A stretch of 64,000 bases of DNA, taken from contig CAWGSQ010000010.1 of assembly GCA_963825345.1 (NCBI GenBank), forward strand, positions 1 through 64,000. The letters are read 5' to 3'. Shown here one piece after another: positions 55,722 to 63,397 of the stretch (position 1 is its first letter; each line of letters opens with the position of its first letter). The position numbers and the translations under genes are program-made. The notes beneath the pieces are model-generated. The model did not search any database and was not told the origin of the DNA. It worked only from the letters and a program-made list of their open reading frames with translations. This DNA comes from JACVRW01 sp963825345. GTDB taxonomy: Bacteria; Actinomycetota; Thermoleophilia; Solirubrobacterales; Thermoleophilaceae.

Positions 55722-55864
55722 GGGCCCCGGCCTCGAGACAGTTCGAGTCGCGTGTCTGGCCCAATCACACATGCGATTCACGCCGCTGTCGGAGGCCGTA
55801 GGGGAATTCTGCGTCCGCTGTTGTCGTTTTAAGAGAGATTCGCACCAAGTGCGGGGAGGTCTGG

Positions 55865-56296
55865 ATGGGCAAGTCGGCCACGATCGACGCTGGTCAAGAG
55901 CAGCATTTGCAGGCACTGGAGTACGCCAATCGCGTACGGCTTGCGCGGGCTCGAATGAAGCGTCGAATCGCCGCGGGCGAGCTCTCGGCTGCTGAGGTCA
56001 TCCTCAGCTGCCCCTGGCAGGCGCACAGCATGTCGATCAGCGACCTGCTGATGAGCCAGAAGCGTTGGGGTAGGGCTCGTTGCAGAAGGCTGTTGGTTTC
56101 GCTCGGCGTTCCGGAGAACAAGCAGGTCGGAACGCTCACCGAACGCCAGCGCCTGGCACTGGCCGCTGTGCTCACCGCCAAGAACGCCCCGGCAGGATCC
56201 AAAGCCGCCGCGCAGCCCGTGGACGCAAAGCGCATGCCCGCCAGTCCGGCGCGGGGCTCGCTTGCGACTCGCGAGCGCGCGCTGACGGCAGCCTGA
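55865..56296 (+). CDS. mihF: Actinobacterial integration host factor (mIHF)
   Basis: The 143-residue nucleoid-associated protein has the mIHF core ALEYANRVRLARARMKRRIA, AGELSAAEVILSCPWQAHSM, ISDLLMSQKRWGRARCRRLL and LTERQRLALAAVL. mIHF bends DNA in phage integration, sporulation and chromosome organisation. The usual protein is about 105 residues, and here a basic Ala/Lys/Arg tail of roughly 35 residues follows. GGGGAGGT upstream of the ATG is a strong ribosome site. Confidence 0.94.
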   Translation: MGKSATIDAGQEQHLQALEYANRVRLARARMKRRIAAGELSAAEVILSCPWQAHSMSISDLLMSQKRWGRARCRRLLVSLGVPENKQVGTLTERQRLALAAVLTAKNAPAGSKAAAQPVDAKRMPASPARGSLATRERALTAA

Positions 56297-56310
56297 CGGA
56301 GCAGAGCGTG

Positions 56311-56339
56311 TGGGCGGCCGGGGAGAGGCCGGCCGCCCA
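56311..56339. terminator. Bidirectional intrinsic terminator hairpin
   Basis: TGGGCGGCCGG (56311-56321) and CCGGCCGCCCA (56329-56339) are perfect 11-base inverted arms around a seven-base loop. The hairpin sits in the 54-base convergent gap between mIHF and the VOC gene, 14 bases after the mIHF stop and 11 before the other. There is no long U-run on either side. Confidence 0.75.
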
Positions 56340-56350
56340 TCGCTCGACTG

Positions 56351-56815
56351 CTAGACGGGCTTGCGGCCCAGTTCTTCGAGCGGCTCGTCGGCCGTCAGGC
56401 CCGGGCCCACGGTCGCGAGTTCCACGATGTGTCCGTCCGGGTCGCGCAGGTAGATGGACTTGAAGTAGGTCCGGTCCATCACCTCGGTCACCTGCATCCC
56501 GCGGGCGGTGAGGTAGTCGCGCCAGCCGCCGAGCTCCTCCTCGCTCTCGACCGAGAGCGCGAAGTGGTGGGTCGAGCCGCGCCCGACCGTGCCCTCATCG
56601 AGGTCGGGGTACTCGAGGCAGGTGATGAGCGTTCCGGGCCGGCCCTCCTCGTCGCCGAAGAAGAGGTGGCGCGCGCCGCGGTCGTCATCGTTCACCGTCT
56701 GCTTCACGAGGCGCATCCCGAGCAGGGTGCGGTAGAAGCCGACCGAGCGCTCCACGTCCTTGCAGAGGAGGGTCACGTGGTGGATCCCCGCGATGCGGAG
56801 GCGGCGGCCGGTCAA
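56351..56815 (-). CDS. VOC family dioxygenase/glyoxalase-like protein
   Basis: The 154-residue protein has the N-terminal IAGIHHVTLLCKDVERSVGF (metal His), YRTLLGMRLVKQTVNDDD, a second metal-ligand region THHFALSV and a C-terminal YLRDPDGHIVELATVGPG with the Glu ligand. The motif set is that of ring-cleaving dioxygenase-like VOC proteins (MhqO/LinE branch), but it is a single-module half-length version. The start overlaps the previous gene's stop as ATGA. Confidence 0.83.
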   Translation of the reverse strand: MTGRRLRIAGIHHVTLLCKDVERSVGFYRTLLGMRLVKQTVNDDDRGARHLFFGDEEGRPGTLITCLEYPDLDEGTVGRGSTHHFALSVESEEELGGWRDYLTARGMQVTEVMDRTYFKSIYLRDPDGHIVELATVGPGLTADEPLEELGRKPV

Positions 56816-57306
56816 CGGAACCCGAGGCCGCCGGAGCGGCGCTTGAAGAGCTCGCGCATCGCGTAGAAGGTAGCGGCGAAGACGGCGATACCGAGCAGGA
56901 CGAGCACCCAGAGCTTCACGGGTCCAAGGCCGAGCGCCACCGCCGTGACCACCACGAAGGCCGCCGCTCCCGCGAGCAGCGAGGAGTGCGAGCGGTAGCC
57001 GGCCATGTGCTCCCGCAGTGCCAGCTCGCCACCTCCGAGCCCAGCGATCACCAGGCCGGCGACGATGAAGCGCGCCCCGTCACCGCCCTGCACCGCCCCG
57101 ACGAGGATCAAAACGATCCCGAGGAAGATGATCAGCTCGGAGAGCGGGAAGCTGCCCCAGGGCGCGCTCGGGCGCTCGTGGAGCGAGGGACGACCCGGCC
57201 GCGGGCGCGGGCTCGACCCGACCTCCTGCCGGCGCGCGCGCTCCAGCCGCGCGGCGTCGCGCTCGGCGCGCGTCGAGTCACCGCGCTTGCGGCTTCGCCG
57301 ACCCAT
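56812..57306 (-). CDS. Conserved-looking membrane protein, hypothetical
   Basis: The 164-residue protein has a very basic N-terminal 45 residues (MGRRSRKRGDSTRAERDAAR) and then four hydrophobic helices (LIIFLGIVLILVGAV, ARFIVAGLVIAGLGG, LLAGAAAFVVVTAVALGLG, LWVLVLLGIAVFAATFYAM). No family is recognised. It lies one base after the next hypothetical gene and overlaps the VOC gene, so it travels with the MCE-distal operon. Confidence 0.68.
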   Translation of the reverse strand: MGRRSRKRGDSTRAERDAARLERARRQEVGSSPRPRPGRPSLHERPSAPWGSFPLSELIIFLGIVLILVGAVQGGDGARFIVAGLVIAGLGGGELALREHMAGYRSHSSLLAGAAAFVVVTAVALGLGPVKLWVLVLLGIAVFAATFYAMRELFKRRSGGLGFR

Positions 57307-57307
57307 T

Positions 57308-57793
57308 TCAGGTGGCTAACGGACAGCCCGAGCTGATGACGACTCGCCACCAGCCCATGAGCATTCCGATAAAGCTCCAACGCGGCCGCACGTGCCAGTG
57401 GCGGCAGCCCGGCTCGCCGATGTCCTCGTGCGACACGCGAACCCACTTGTAGCGCTCCGGCGCCAGCAGCATCTGCTCGATCAGGCGGCGGTTCTGCTCC
57501 TCGACCCAGGTGCGGTCCGACAGCGCGCGGCGAGAGTCGGCCACCCGGTCCGCGAGGTCGTCGCGCAGCTCCTCGAGCTCGCCCAGCGACAGCAGGCGTG
57601 GCCCGCCGCCGCGTCCCGCCACGAGCGGGCGGGGCATGTTCGAGCGAGGCCAGCTGGAGCAGAAGAGCTGCGACAGCTCGCTCTCCAGCCGGGCGATCTG
57701 GTCGAGCAGCGTGCGCCGCGCCGCCCGCTCGTCCGGAACCGGAAGCGTGCTGGGTGCAAGCGGGCCGACTGGCCTCTCGAGAACGTCAGGCAC
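57308..57793 (-). CDS. Hypothetical protein with coiled-coil core
   Basis: The 161-residue protein has a proline-rich N terminus, then a helical coiled-coil stretch (LLDQIARLESELSQLF, ELEELRDDLADRVADSRRAL, EEQNRRLIEQMLL), and a C-terminal HEDIGEPGCRHWHVRPRWSF followed by a hydrophobic segment MLMGWWRVVISSGCPL. The Cys/His cluster could bind metal. I recall similar uncharacterised actinobacterial proteins but no function. It lies six bases after the B3/B4-domain gene. Confidence 0.68.
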   Translation of the reverse strand: MPDVLERPVGPLAPSTLPVPDERAARRTLLDQIARLESELSQLFCSSWPRSNMPRPLVAGRGGGPRLLSLGELEELRDDLADRVADSRRALSDRTWVEEQNRRLIEQMLLAPERYKWVRVSHEDIGEPGCRHWHVRPRWSFIGMLMGWWRVVISSGCPLAT

Positions 57794-57799
57794 GAGGCC

Positions 57800-58435
57800 T
57801 CAAGTGTAAAGCGTCTCGGCCGCGCACCACAGCGCTTCCTCCAGGCTGATACGCGGCACCCCCTTCACGCCCAGGGCGCAGAGGATCATCTGCTCGGTCT
57901 CGGGCGTCACGCCGGCGTCCTCCCCCACCTCGCCGAGCACCACCGCCACGGGCCGCTCCCCGTCGGCGACCACGAGCTGGCGCGCCGACAGCGGTCGCGT
58001 CTCCGCGAGATTCTCGCCCGGGCGGGCCAGGCGCAGCCCCAGATTGCCGTCCACGCGCGCGGCGTCCAGCGCGATCAGCGGCACCCCCGTCTCCGCGATG
58101 GCGATCGTGAGCGCGTCGTCCACCACGTTCTCGCTCTGGAGCCCTCCATGCTTCAGACGCCGCAGGGCCACGCCCTCGACCGGGGTGCGGTCGGTGTCCG
58201 GGTCGATGCCCACCTGGCGGGAGAAGACGCGGTAGGCCCACGGGACGGGGTCCTGGCGCATGTGGACGACCTTGCCGCCCGTGTAGCGGTCGGCCAGCAT
58301 GCGCAGCCGCTGCTTCAGCTCCTTCGGCGACTTGCCCGGATGGACCTCGACTCGCGCGTGGACGAGGCTGAGCTGCGGGAACTCCTCGGCCAGCTCGGGC
58401 TCGACCCAGCCGTCCACGAGGTCGAGCTCGATCAT
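57800..58435 (-). CDS. B3/B4 domain protein (PheRS beta-like tRNA-editing fold)
   Basis: The 211-residue stand-alone domain resembles the B3/B4 (tRNA-editing) domain of phenylalanyl-tRNA synthetase beta. Landmarks are HPGKSPKELKQRLRMLADRY, WAYRVFSRQVGIDPDTDRTP, VEGVALRRLKHGGLQSENVV, DDALTIAIAETGVPLIALDA and a late VTPETEQMILCALGVKGV. Stand-alone members may hydrolyse mischarged aminoacyl-tRNA or act on amino-acid esters. The ATG overlaps the redoxin stop. The reason for its place in an MCE operon is unclear. Confidence 0.78.
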   Translation of the reverse strand: MIELDLVDGWVEPELAEEFPQLSLVHARVEVHPGKSPKELKQRLRMLADRYTGGKVVHMRQDPVPWAYRVFSRQVGIDPDTDRTPVEGVALRRLKHGGLQSENVVDDALTIAIAETGVPLIALDAARVDGNLGLRLARPGENLAETRPLSARQLVVADGERPVAVVLGEVGEDAGVTPETEQMILCALGVKGVPRISLEEALWCAAETLYT

Positions 58436-59148
58436 CCGCGCAGCCGCTCCGCCCGCGTGCGCAGCTCCTGCTCGGTGATGTTGCCCAGCTGGGTCCAGGT
58501 GACCTTGCCGCCCGCCTTCGCGAAGACGGTGGTCGGGCAGCCGCCCACTCCATAGAGATTTGCCACCGCCCCATCCTGATCGACGGCGACGGGCTGCGTC
58601 CAGCGCCGCTCCTCCACGAGCCGCCTGATCTCCTCGCGGCTCTTGTGGCTGAAGAAGACGGTGGCGAACTCGACGCCGGTCAGATCGTCCTTGACCCTCT
58701 CGGTCCGGTCCACCTGCGGGTAGCAGTCGGCCCCGCGGTCGAAGATGAAGGTGAGCACGAGCGGGCGCTTGCGCAGCTCGCACATGTTCACCACGTCCTC
58801 CGAGACGAGCTCGCACGCCGGCCGCGCCCCGGCCTGCGTCGGGCAGGGCTCCCTCTGGCACACGTTCGCGTCGCCGCTGAGATCGCCGATGGCCGACGGC
58901 GCCGCGAACGCCTTCAGCCGCTTGCCCACCGGCGGCCCCTCGAGCCCCTCGCCGCTGTTCGGGATCGTCTGCACGAACAGCAGGACAGCGAGCCCCATGA
59001 ACAGCACAATGCCGACGAGCCAGGCGTACTTGTTCCCAGCCTGGGGCATCTCCGGCCGGCGCACCGGCTCCGGGTGCGTGCGATCGCGCTCGGCGAGCCG
59101 TTCCCCCGGCGAGAGATCCTCGAAGCGGTCCCTGTCGTCGTCGCTCAC
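58432..59148 (-). CDS. Membrane-anchored redoxin-like protein
   Basis: The 238-residue protein has an acidic/basic cytoplasmic N terminus, one TM helix at about 45-62 (WLVGIVLFMGLAVLLFVQTI) and an external thioredoxin-fold domain: RPLVLTFIFDRGADCYPQVD, VEFATVFFSHKSREEI and the cis-Pro GVGGCPTTVFAKAGG. The active-site segment has one cysteine (ADCYPQ) instead of CxxC. Four other cysteines lie in a preceding loop near CQREPCP. It may be a peroxiredoxin/SCO-like or structural redoxin. The GTG start overlaps the MMPL gene. Confidence 0.75.
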   Translation of the reverse strand: MSDDDRDRFEDLSPGERLAERDRTHPEPVRRPEMPQAGNKYAWLVGIVLFMGLAVLLFVQTIPNSGEGLEGPPVGKRLKAFAAPSAIGDLSGDANVCQREPCPTQAGARPACELVSEDVVNMCELRKRPLVLTFIFDRGADCYPQVDRTERVKDDLTGVEFATVFFSHKSREEIRRLVEERRWTQPVAVDQDGAVANLYGVGGCPTTVFAKAGGKVTWTQLGNITEQELRTRAERLRG

Positions 59149-61793
59149 GTGGTGTCGGCCTGGGGCGGCCGGCGGAACCGCACGGCGGAGAGCAGGTCGC
59201 GAACTCGGAACGGGCCGTGCTCCTCGGCCCACATGAGCGCGGCGGGCAGCACGATCATCACGCCGAGCAGGGAGACGGTGAGGTCCACCACGGTCAGGAT
59301 CCCGAAGTCGCGCAGCATCCGGATGTCGGAGAAGATCAGCGCGGCAAAGCCGGCAATCGCGGTCGTGCCGGACGCCAGGACCGCGGCGCCCGTGGACGCG
59401 TAGGCGAGCTCGATCGCCCGGGCCGGGCCGGCGCCGGCATCGCGCTCCTGGCGGTAGCGCGACGACAGCAGCACGCTGAACTCCGTCGAGATCGCGATCA
59501 CGAGCGCGCCGAGCGTGACCGACATCGGGTTGAGGTCCACCTCGAACGGGCCCGGCAGCAGGCCAAGGATGAACAGAACGAGGCCCGACCAGCCCGTGGC
59601 GAGCGCGATCGGGATCAGGGGCACGGCCGCCTCGCGCGCCGAGCGGCGCGCCGCGAACAGGACGAGGAACACTCCGGCGAGCGCGGCGAGCAGCGTGAGC
59701 CCGCGCCGCCACGGCGACGACAGCGAGCTGTTGGCCTCGGCCGCGAGCACGGGCAGGCCGACCACCGACGCGCTCACGCCCTCCGGAGGCTTCAGGGCCG
59801 CCTTGATGTCGTCCACCACCTGCTTCTGGCGGTCCAGCGGCATGAGCCTGATCCCGAAGGCGAGGTTGGCGGTGCTCCGGTCGGCCGTGACCACGCCCTG
59901 GGAGAAGTAGCTCGGCACCGCGTCGAGCAGGGTGCTCACCTGCGCCTGCGTGGCCGTGCTGAACAGGTCGGGGAGCGACAGCGCGGGGCAGAGTTCCGGC
60001 GGGTTGCGCTTCTGGGTACAGCGCTTGCCCTGGCGGTAGCCATGCTCGCGCAGCACCCTGTTCTGGAAGCGCGTCATCCACGCGATCACCTCGGGTTTGG
60101 TGATGTCCTCCGCACGCACGGTCACGTCGATCTCACCCGACACGCCGGTCTCGTCCTGGAGCACGTCCACGTCGCGCAGCGCCTGGAGATCCTGGGGCAC
60201 GAGCTCGCGCACGTCCGAGACCACCTCGCTCTGGGTGTCGAGCGCCAGCCCCACCACGGCCACGGCGAGCCCGATCGCGAGCACGCGCCGCGGGCGCGAG
60301 AGCGCGACTCCGAGCGCCCGCCAGGATCGGTCCGCGAGCCACTCGCCCGCGGCGTGCACGCGCGGGTGGGCGCGCAGAGCCGAGGCCCGGGCTCGGAACC
60401 GTGACGGGGTCCGCTCCCGCTCGCGGCCGCGGAAGCGCACGAGCGCCGCGAAACCCGCGAGGAGCGCACAGCCCAGCGCCAGCACGATGCCGAGCACCAG
60501 CAGCAGGCCGAAGCCGCGGACCATCGGCACCGGGGAGAGCAGCAGCACGAGGAACCCGGTGGCCGTTGCCAGGCCCGCCGTGATGATCGTGGGTCCGCCC
60601 GCCACGGCGGCGGTGATCGCCGGCTCGGGGTCGCCGCGCGCCTCGGCCTCGTCGAAGCGGGCCTGGAACTGAATCGCGTAGTCGACCGCGAGGCCGATCA
60701 GCACGGGCAGCGCCGCGATTGACGCCATCGTGAGGCTGCCGCCCGCCACTGACAGCGCGCCGAAGGTCATCGCCGCCGCGGCGAGCGCGAGACCAAGGGG
60801 CAGCAGCCGGAGCCGCGAGCGGAACACGAGTGCGAGCGTCGCGGCCATCAGCAGCAGCGCGGCGCCGAGCAGGACGAAGATCGAGCGCTGGACGGCGTCC
60901 GCGAGCCCCTCCGCCACCACCGGCACGCCGGTCACGATGTAGCGCGCGCCCTCCTTGGGCTTGAAGACCTTCTCCCCGGTGGCCTGCCGGATCAGGTCGA
61001 TCGCCCGATCCTGGTCGGCCTCGCTGAGGTCCGGCCGCAGGCGGATCTGGATCAGCGCCGCGTTCTTCGAGGGGAACAGGTACGCGAAGCGCGACTTCGG
61101 CACGCCGGACTCGCCCGCCGTCCGGTCGAACACGAGCGTCGACACGAAGCTGGGGTCGGTGAGGCTCGGGGGGCCGCTGATCCCATACTTCAGCGCGGTC
61201 CGCAGCGTCTCGTTGATGAACTGGGCCTGCACGGCATCGGACGCGGCCTTGGCAAGCCGCAGCTGCTCGGAGCGCGGGTCGCCGCGCCGCTTCGAGAGCC
61301 GGCGCGCGGCCTCGGCGGCCTGCTGCGCCTGCGTGGCGGCGGCCTGCTGCTTCTGCTGGAACTGGTCCAGGATCTGACCGACCGCCGTGTTGATGAAGGT
61401 GGCCGGCCCGTAGACGACCTTCGCCGGCTTCAGCTCCGCGATCTCCCGGCACACAGGCGGCAGGCTGCCGAGCCCCTTCTTGTTGTCCGGGACGTTGCCG
61501 CCTAGGCAGCCCTCCAGCCGCAGCACGCGGCCGAGGTCCGCCGTGAGCACGGTCCGGTTCAGCTCGCCGTGCACGAGCACGAGGATCGCCTCGCCGCCGA
61601 AGTCGCGCTTGAAGCGCTCCGTGTCCCTGAAGCTCTGCGAGCCGCGGTCCACGAGCGTCTCCGTGGCCGCGCTCGGCTCGAGGCGCAGCGCAAGCGCGGC
61701 GCCACCCAGCGCCAGCACCGCGGTGAGCCCAAGCACCAGCAGCGGCCGCCGCGTAACTGCGCCCACGAGGCGTCGGAGCGCGCGCTCTATCAC
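59145..61793 (-). CDS. MMPL/RND family lipid transporter (HpnN/MmpL-like)
   Basis: The 882-residue RND transporter has two repeats, each one helix, a large external domain, then a five- or six-helix bundle (about 12 TM). GLAVDYAIQFQARFDEAEAR in the first repeat and AISTEFSVLLSSRYRQERDA in the second are the paired MMPL signatures. The first loop carries a coiled coil rich in Gln/Ala (about 155-215). Such proteins move lipids or hopanoids to the outer envelope. It lies downstream of two MCE genes, 104 bases after the last, with a strong hairpin between. Confidence 0.9.
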   Translation of the reverse strand: MIERALRRLVGAVTRRPLLVLGLTAVLALGGAALALRLEPSAATETLVDRGSQSFRDTERFKRDFGGEAILVLVHGELNRTVLTADLGRVLRLEGCLGGNVPDNKKGLGSLPPVCREIAELKPAKVVYGPATFINTAVGQILDQFQQKQQAAATQAQQAAEAARRLSKRRGDPRSEQLRLAKAASDAVQAQFINETLRTALKYGISGPPSLTDPSFVSTLVFDRTAGESGVPKSRFAYLFPSKNAALIQIRLRPDLSEADQDRAIDLIRQATGEKVFKPKEGARYIVTGVPVVAEGLADAVQRSIFVLLGAALLLMAATLALVFRSRLRLLPLGLALAAAAMTFGALSVAGGSLTMASIAALPVLIGLAVDYAIQFQARFDEAEARGDPEPAITAAVAGGPTIITAGLATATGFLVLLLSPVPMVRGFGLLLVLGIVLALGCALLAGFAALVRFRGRERERTPSRFRARASALRAHPRVHAAGEWLADRSWRALGVALSRPRRVLAIGLAVAVVGLALDTQSEVVSDVRELVPQDLQALRDVDVLQDETGVSGEIDVTVRAEDITKPEVIAWMTRFQNRVLREHGYRQGKRCTQKRNPPELCPALSLPDLFSTATQAQVSTLLDAVPSYFSQGVVTADRSTANLAFGIRLMPLDRQKQVVDDIKAALKPPEGVSASVVGLPVLAAEANSSLSSPWRRGLTLLAALAGVFLVLFAARRSAREAAVPLIPIALATGWSGLVLFILGLLPGPFEVDLNPMSVTLGALVIAISTEFSVLLSSRYRQERDAGAGPARAIELAYASTGAAVLASGTTAIAGFAALIFSDIRMLRDFGILTVVDLTVSLLGVMIVLPAALMWAEEHGPFRVRDLLSAVRFRRPPQADTT

Positions 61794-61842
61794 GCAGTCA
61801 GCTTAGGAGAAGGCGCCGTTGGCCAGCGCAGGCAGTGAAAAC

Positions 61843-61897
61843 GGTCGACCGTCCTGCTTGGACTACCCATACGGTAGGTAGGGCAGGACGGTCGATC
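61843..61897 (-). repeat. Nested inverted repeat between MCE and MMPL genes
   Basis: GGTCGACCGTCCTGC (61843-61857) and GCAGGACGGTCGATC (61883-61897) pair at 14 of 15 positions. Inside the loop CTACC (61863-61867) pairs with GGTAG (61873-61877). The structure begins immediately after the MCE stop at 61898 on the minus strand and ends about 50 bases before the MMPL start. It may be a partial terminator or attenuator, or an RNA-processing site that lowers mmpL expression relative to the MCE genes. Confidence 0.6.
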
Positions 61898-63397
61898 CTA
61901 CGGCAGCGGTTCCAGGTGCGGGAACTGGCCCGACTGGCCGACCGTGCTTCCGAGCGGCGCCTGCGGGTCGCATGGAGGCGCCTTGCCGCGGTTCTCGTCG
62001 CCGCCGAAGACGAACAGGTCGATCTGGTCCACGACCGTCTGAGACAGCCACTCGTTCGGCTCGGGCGTCGGGGGCTGCGGGCGATTCGTGCAGAGGTACT
62101 GGCCGTAGACCTCGAGGTGGCCTTCCGTGCGGAGCTTGTCGTATCCGCCCGGCTCGGTGTAGGGGTTCGAGCGGTTCGTGCTCAGCCGGTACGGATAGCC
62201 CGTCATCATGTCCGGGCTCAGCGGGTTCGCCGCACGGAGGTAGTGCAGGAACTGCGTCGGATCGTTGAAGCCCTGCTCCCTGCCCTGGGTTGCGGCTGCG
62301 TCGTTCGCGAGGAAGGACGCGATCTCGCGCCTGTAGAGGCCGAGGTAGTCGACGACCGGCGTGAAGTTGCGCAGCCACGGGTCGAGCCGGCGCAGGATCG
62401 GCCGCGTGTTGTCGAGCACCTGCTCGGTGGCGGGCAGGCCGCGCTTCGACACCCGCACGAGCGGGTCGAGGTCCTGGAACAGGCCCTTCAGGTCCGGCGC
62501 CAGCGCATCGAGGTCGATCAGCGTTGGCGACAGCTCCCGCGCCGCCGGCCGCAGCTGCGTGACGAGCGGGTTCGTGTCGTCGGCGAACCTGGTGAGGCGC
62601 TGGGTGGTGGCGCGGCCCTCGCGCAGGAACGTCGGGAACACGCGGAAGGTATCCGCGAGCTGGGCGTCGCGGCTCGCGATCGCCTCCCAGGTGCGGTTCG
62701 AGTTCCTGATCAGGTCGCGCAGCTGGCCCTTGCGCTCACTGAGCGCGTCGAAGACGTAGCCGGTGTCGCGCACGAAGCGCTGCGTCGCGCCGCTCTGCTG
62801 GCGCAGCACCTTCAACACCTCGTCGGTGTCCTCCGCGAACGGGGTGAGCAGCGCGAGCGCGTCGTTCAGGTTCTCGGCGTTGCCCTTCGCCGCCACGCCA
62901 GCCTGGTCGAACCAGGTGGAGAAGCGCGCCCTCGTCTCGGGATCGAACCCGCGCAGGATCTCGTCGAGCTGCACCGTGTCGGCCACCCGCCCGGCGCCGA
63001 GCTTTCCGCCGTCGTCCACCTTCCCCGCCTGCGCCGTGCCCGGCGACAGCTCCACGTAGGTCTCGCCGAGCAGCGTCTTCTGGCGCAGGATCGCGCGCGT
63101 GTTCTTCGGGATCGGCGCGTAGCGCGCGTCGATCTCGAGCTCGGTGTCCGTGAGCCCGGTCTGCGGGTTCGCCTCCTTCTTCTTCACGCGGCCCACGCGC
63201 ACGCCGGAGATGCGCACGTCCGCCTCCTGCGCGAGCTGCGTGGCCTCCGGGAAGCCGACCGTGACCCGGTAGCCCTCCGGCTGGAGCGGGACCGAACCAC
63301 CGAAGTTCAGCCACAGGAAGACCAGGATGCCGAAGCACGAGAGGCCGAACGCGACCATCGCGAAGATCCGACCGAAGCTGGGGGTCTGCTTGATCAT
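61898..63397 (-). CDS. MCE family lipid-transport protein
   Basis: The 499-residue MlaD/MCE protein has one N-terminal TM anchor (MVAFGLSCFGILVFLWLNF), the MCE beta-barrel domain (about 38-130: YRVTVGFPEATQLAQEADVR, ISGVRVGRVKKKEANP, RAILRQKTLLGETYVELSPG) and a long alpha-helical tunnel-forming region to about 400. The C-terminal 100 residues are Pro/Gly-rich with CTNRPQPPTPEP. MCE proteins form hexameric tubes that carry lipids or sterols through the periplasm. ATGA overlap with the previous MCE gene. Confidence 0.92.
   Translation of the reverse strand: MIKQTPSFGRIFAMVAFGLSCFGILVFLWLNFGGSVPLQPEGYRVTVGFPEATQLAQEADVRISGVRVGRVKKKEANPQTGLTDTELEIDARYAPIPKNTRAILRQKTLLGETYVELSPGTAQAGKVDDGGKLGAGRVADTVQLDEILRGFDPETRARFSTWFDQAGVAAKGNAENLNDALALLTPFAEDTDEVLKVLRQQSGATQRFVRDTGYVFDALSERKGQLRDLIRNSNRTWEAIASRDAQLADTFRVFPTFLREGRATTQRLTRFADDTNPLVTQLRPAARELSPTLIDLDALAPDLKGLFQDLDPLVRVSKRGLPATEQVLDNTRPILRRLDPWLRNFTPVVDYLGLYRREIASFLANDAAATQGREQGFNDPTQFLHYLRAANPLSPDMMTGYPYRLSTNRSNPYTEPGGYDKLRTEGHLEVYGQYLCTNRPQPPTPEPNEWLSQTVVDQIDLFVFGGDENRGKAPPCDPQAPLGSTVGQSGQFPHLEPLP

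Noticed and set aside
55690..55995. 101-codon ORF upstream of mIHF
   Set aside because: It begins within the promoter, overlaps mIHF in another frame, has a Cys-rich random-looking sequence and no ribosome site.
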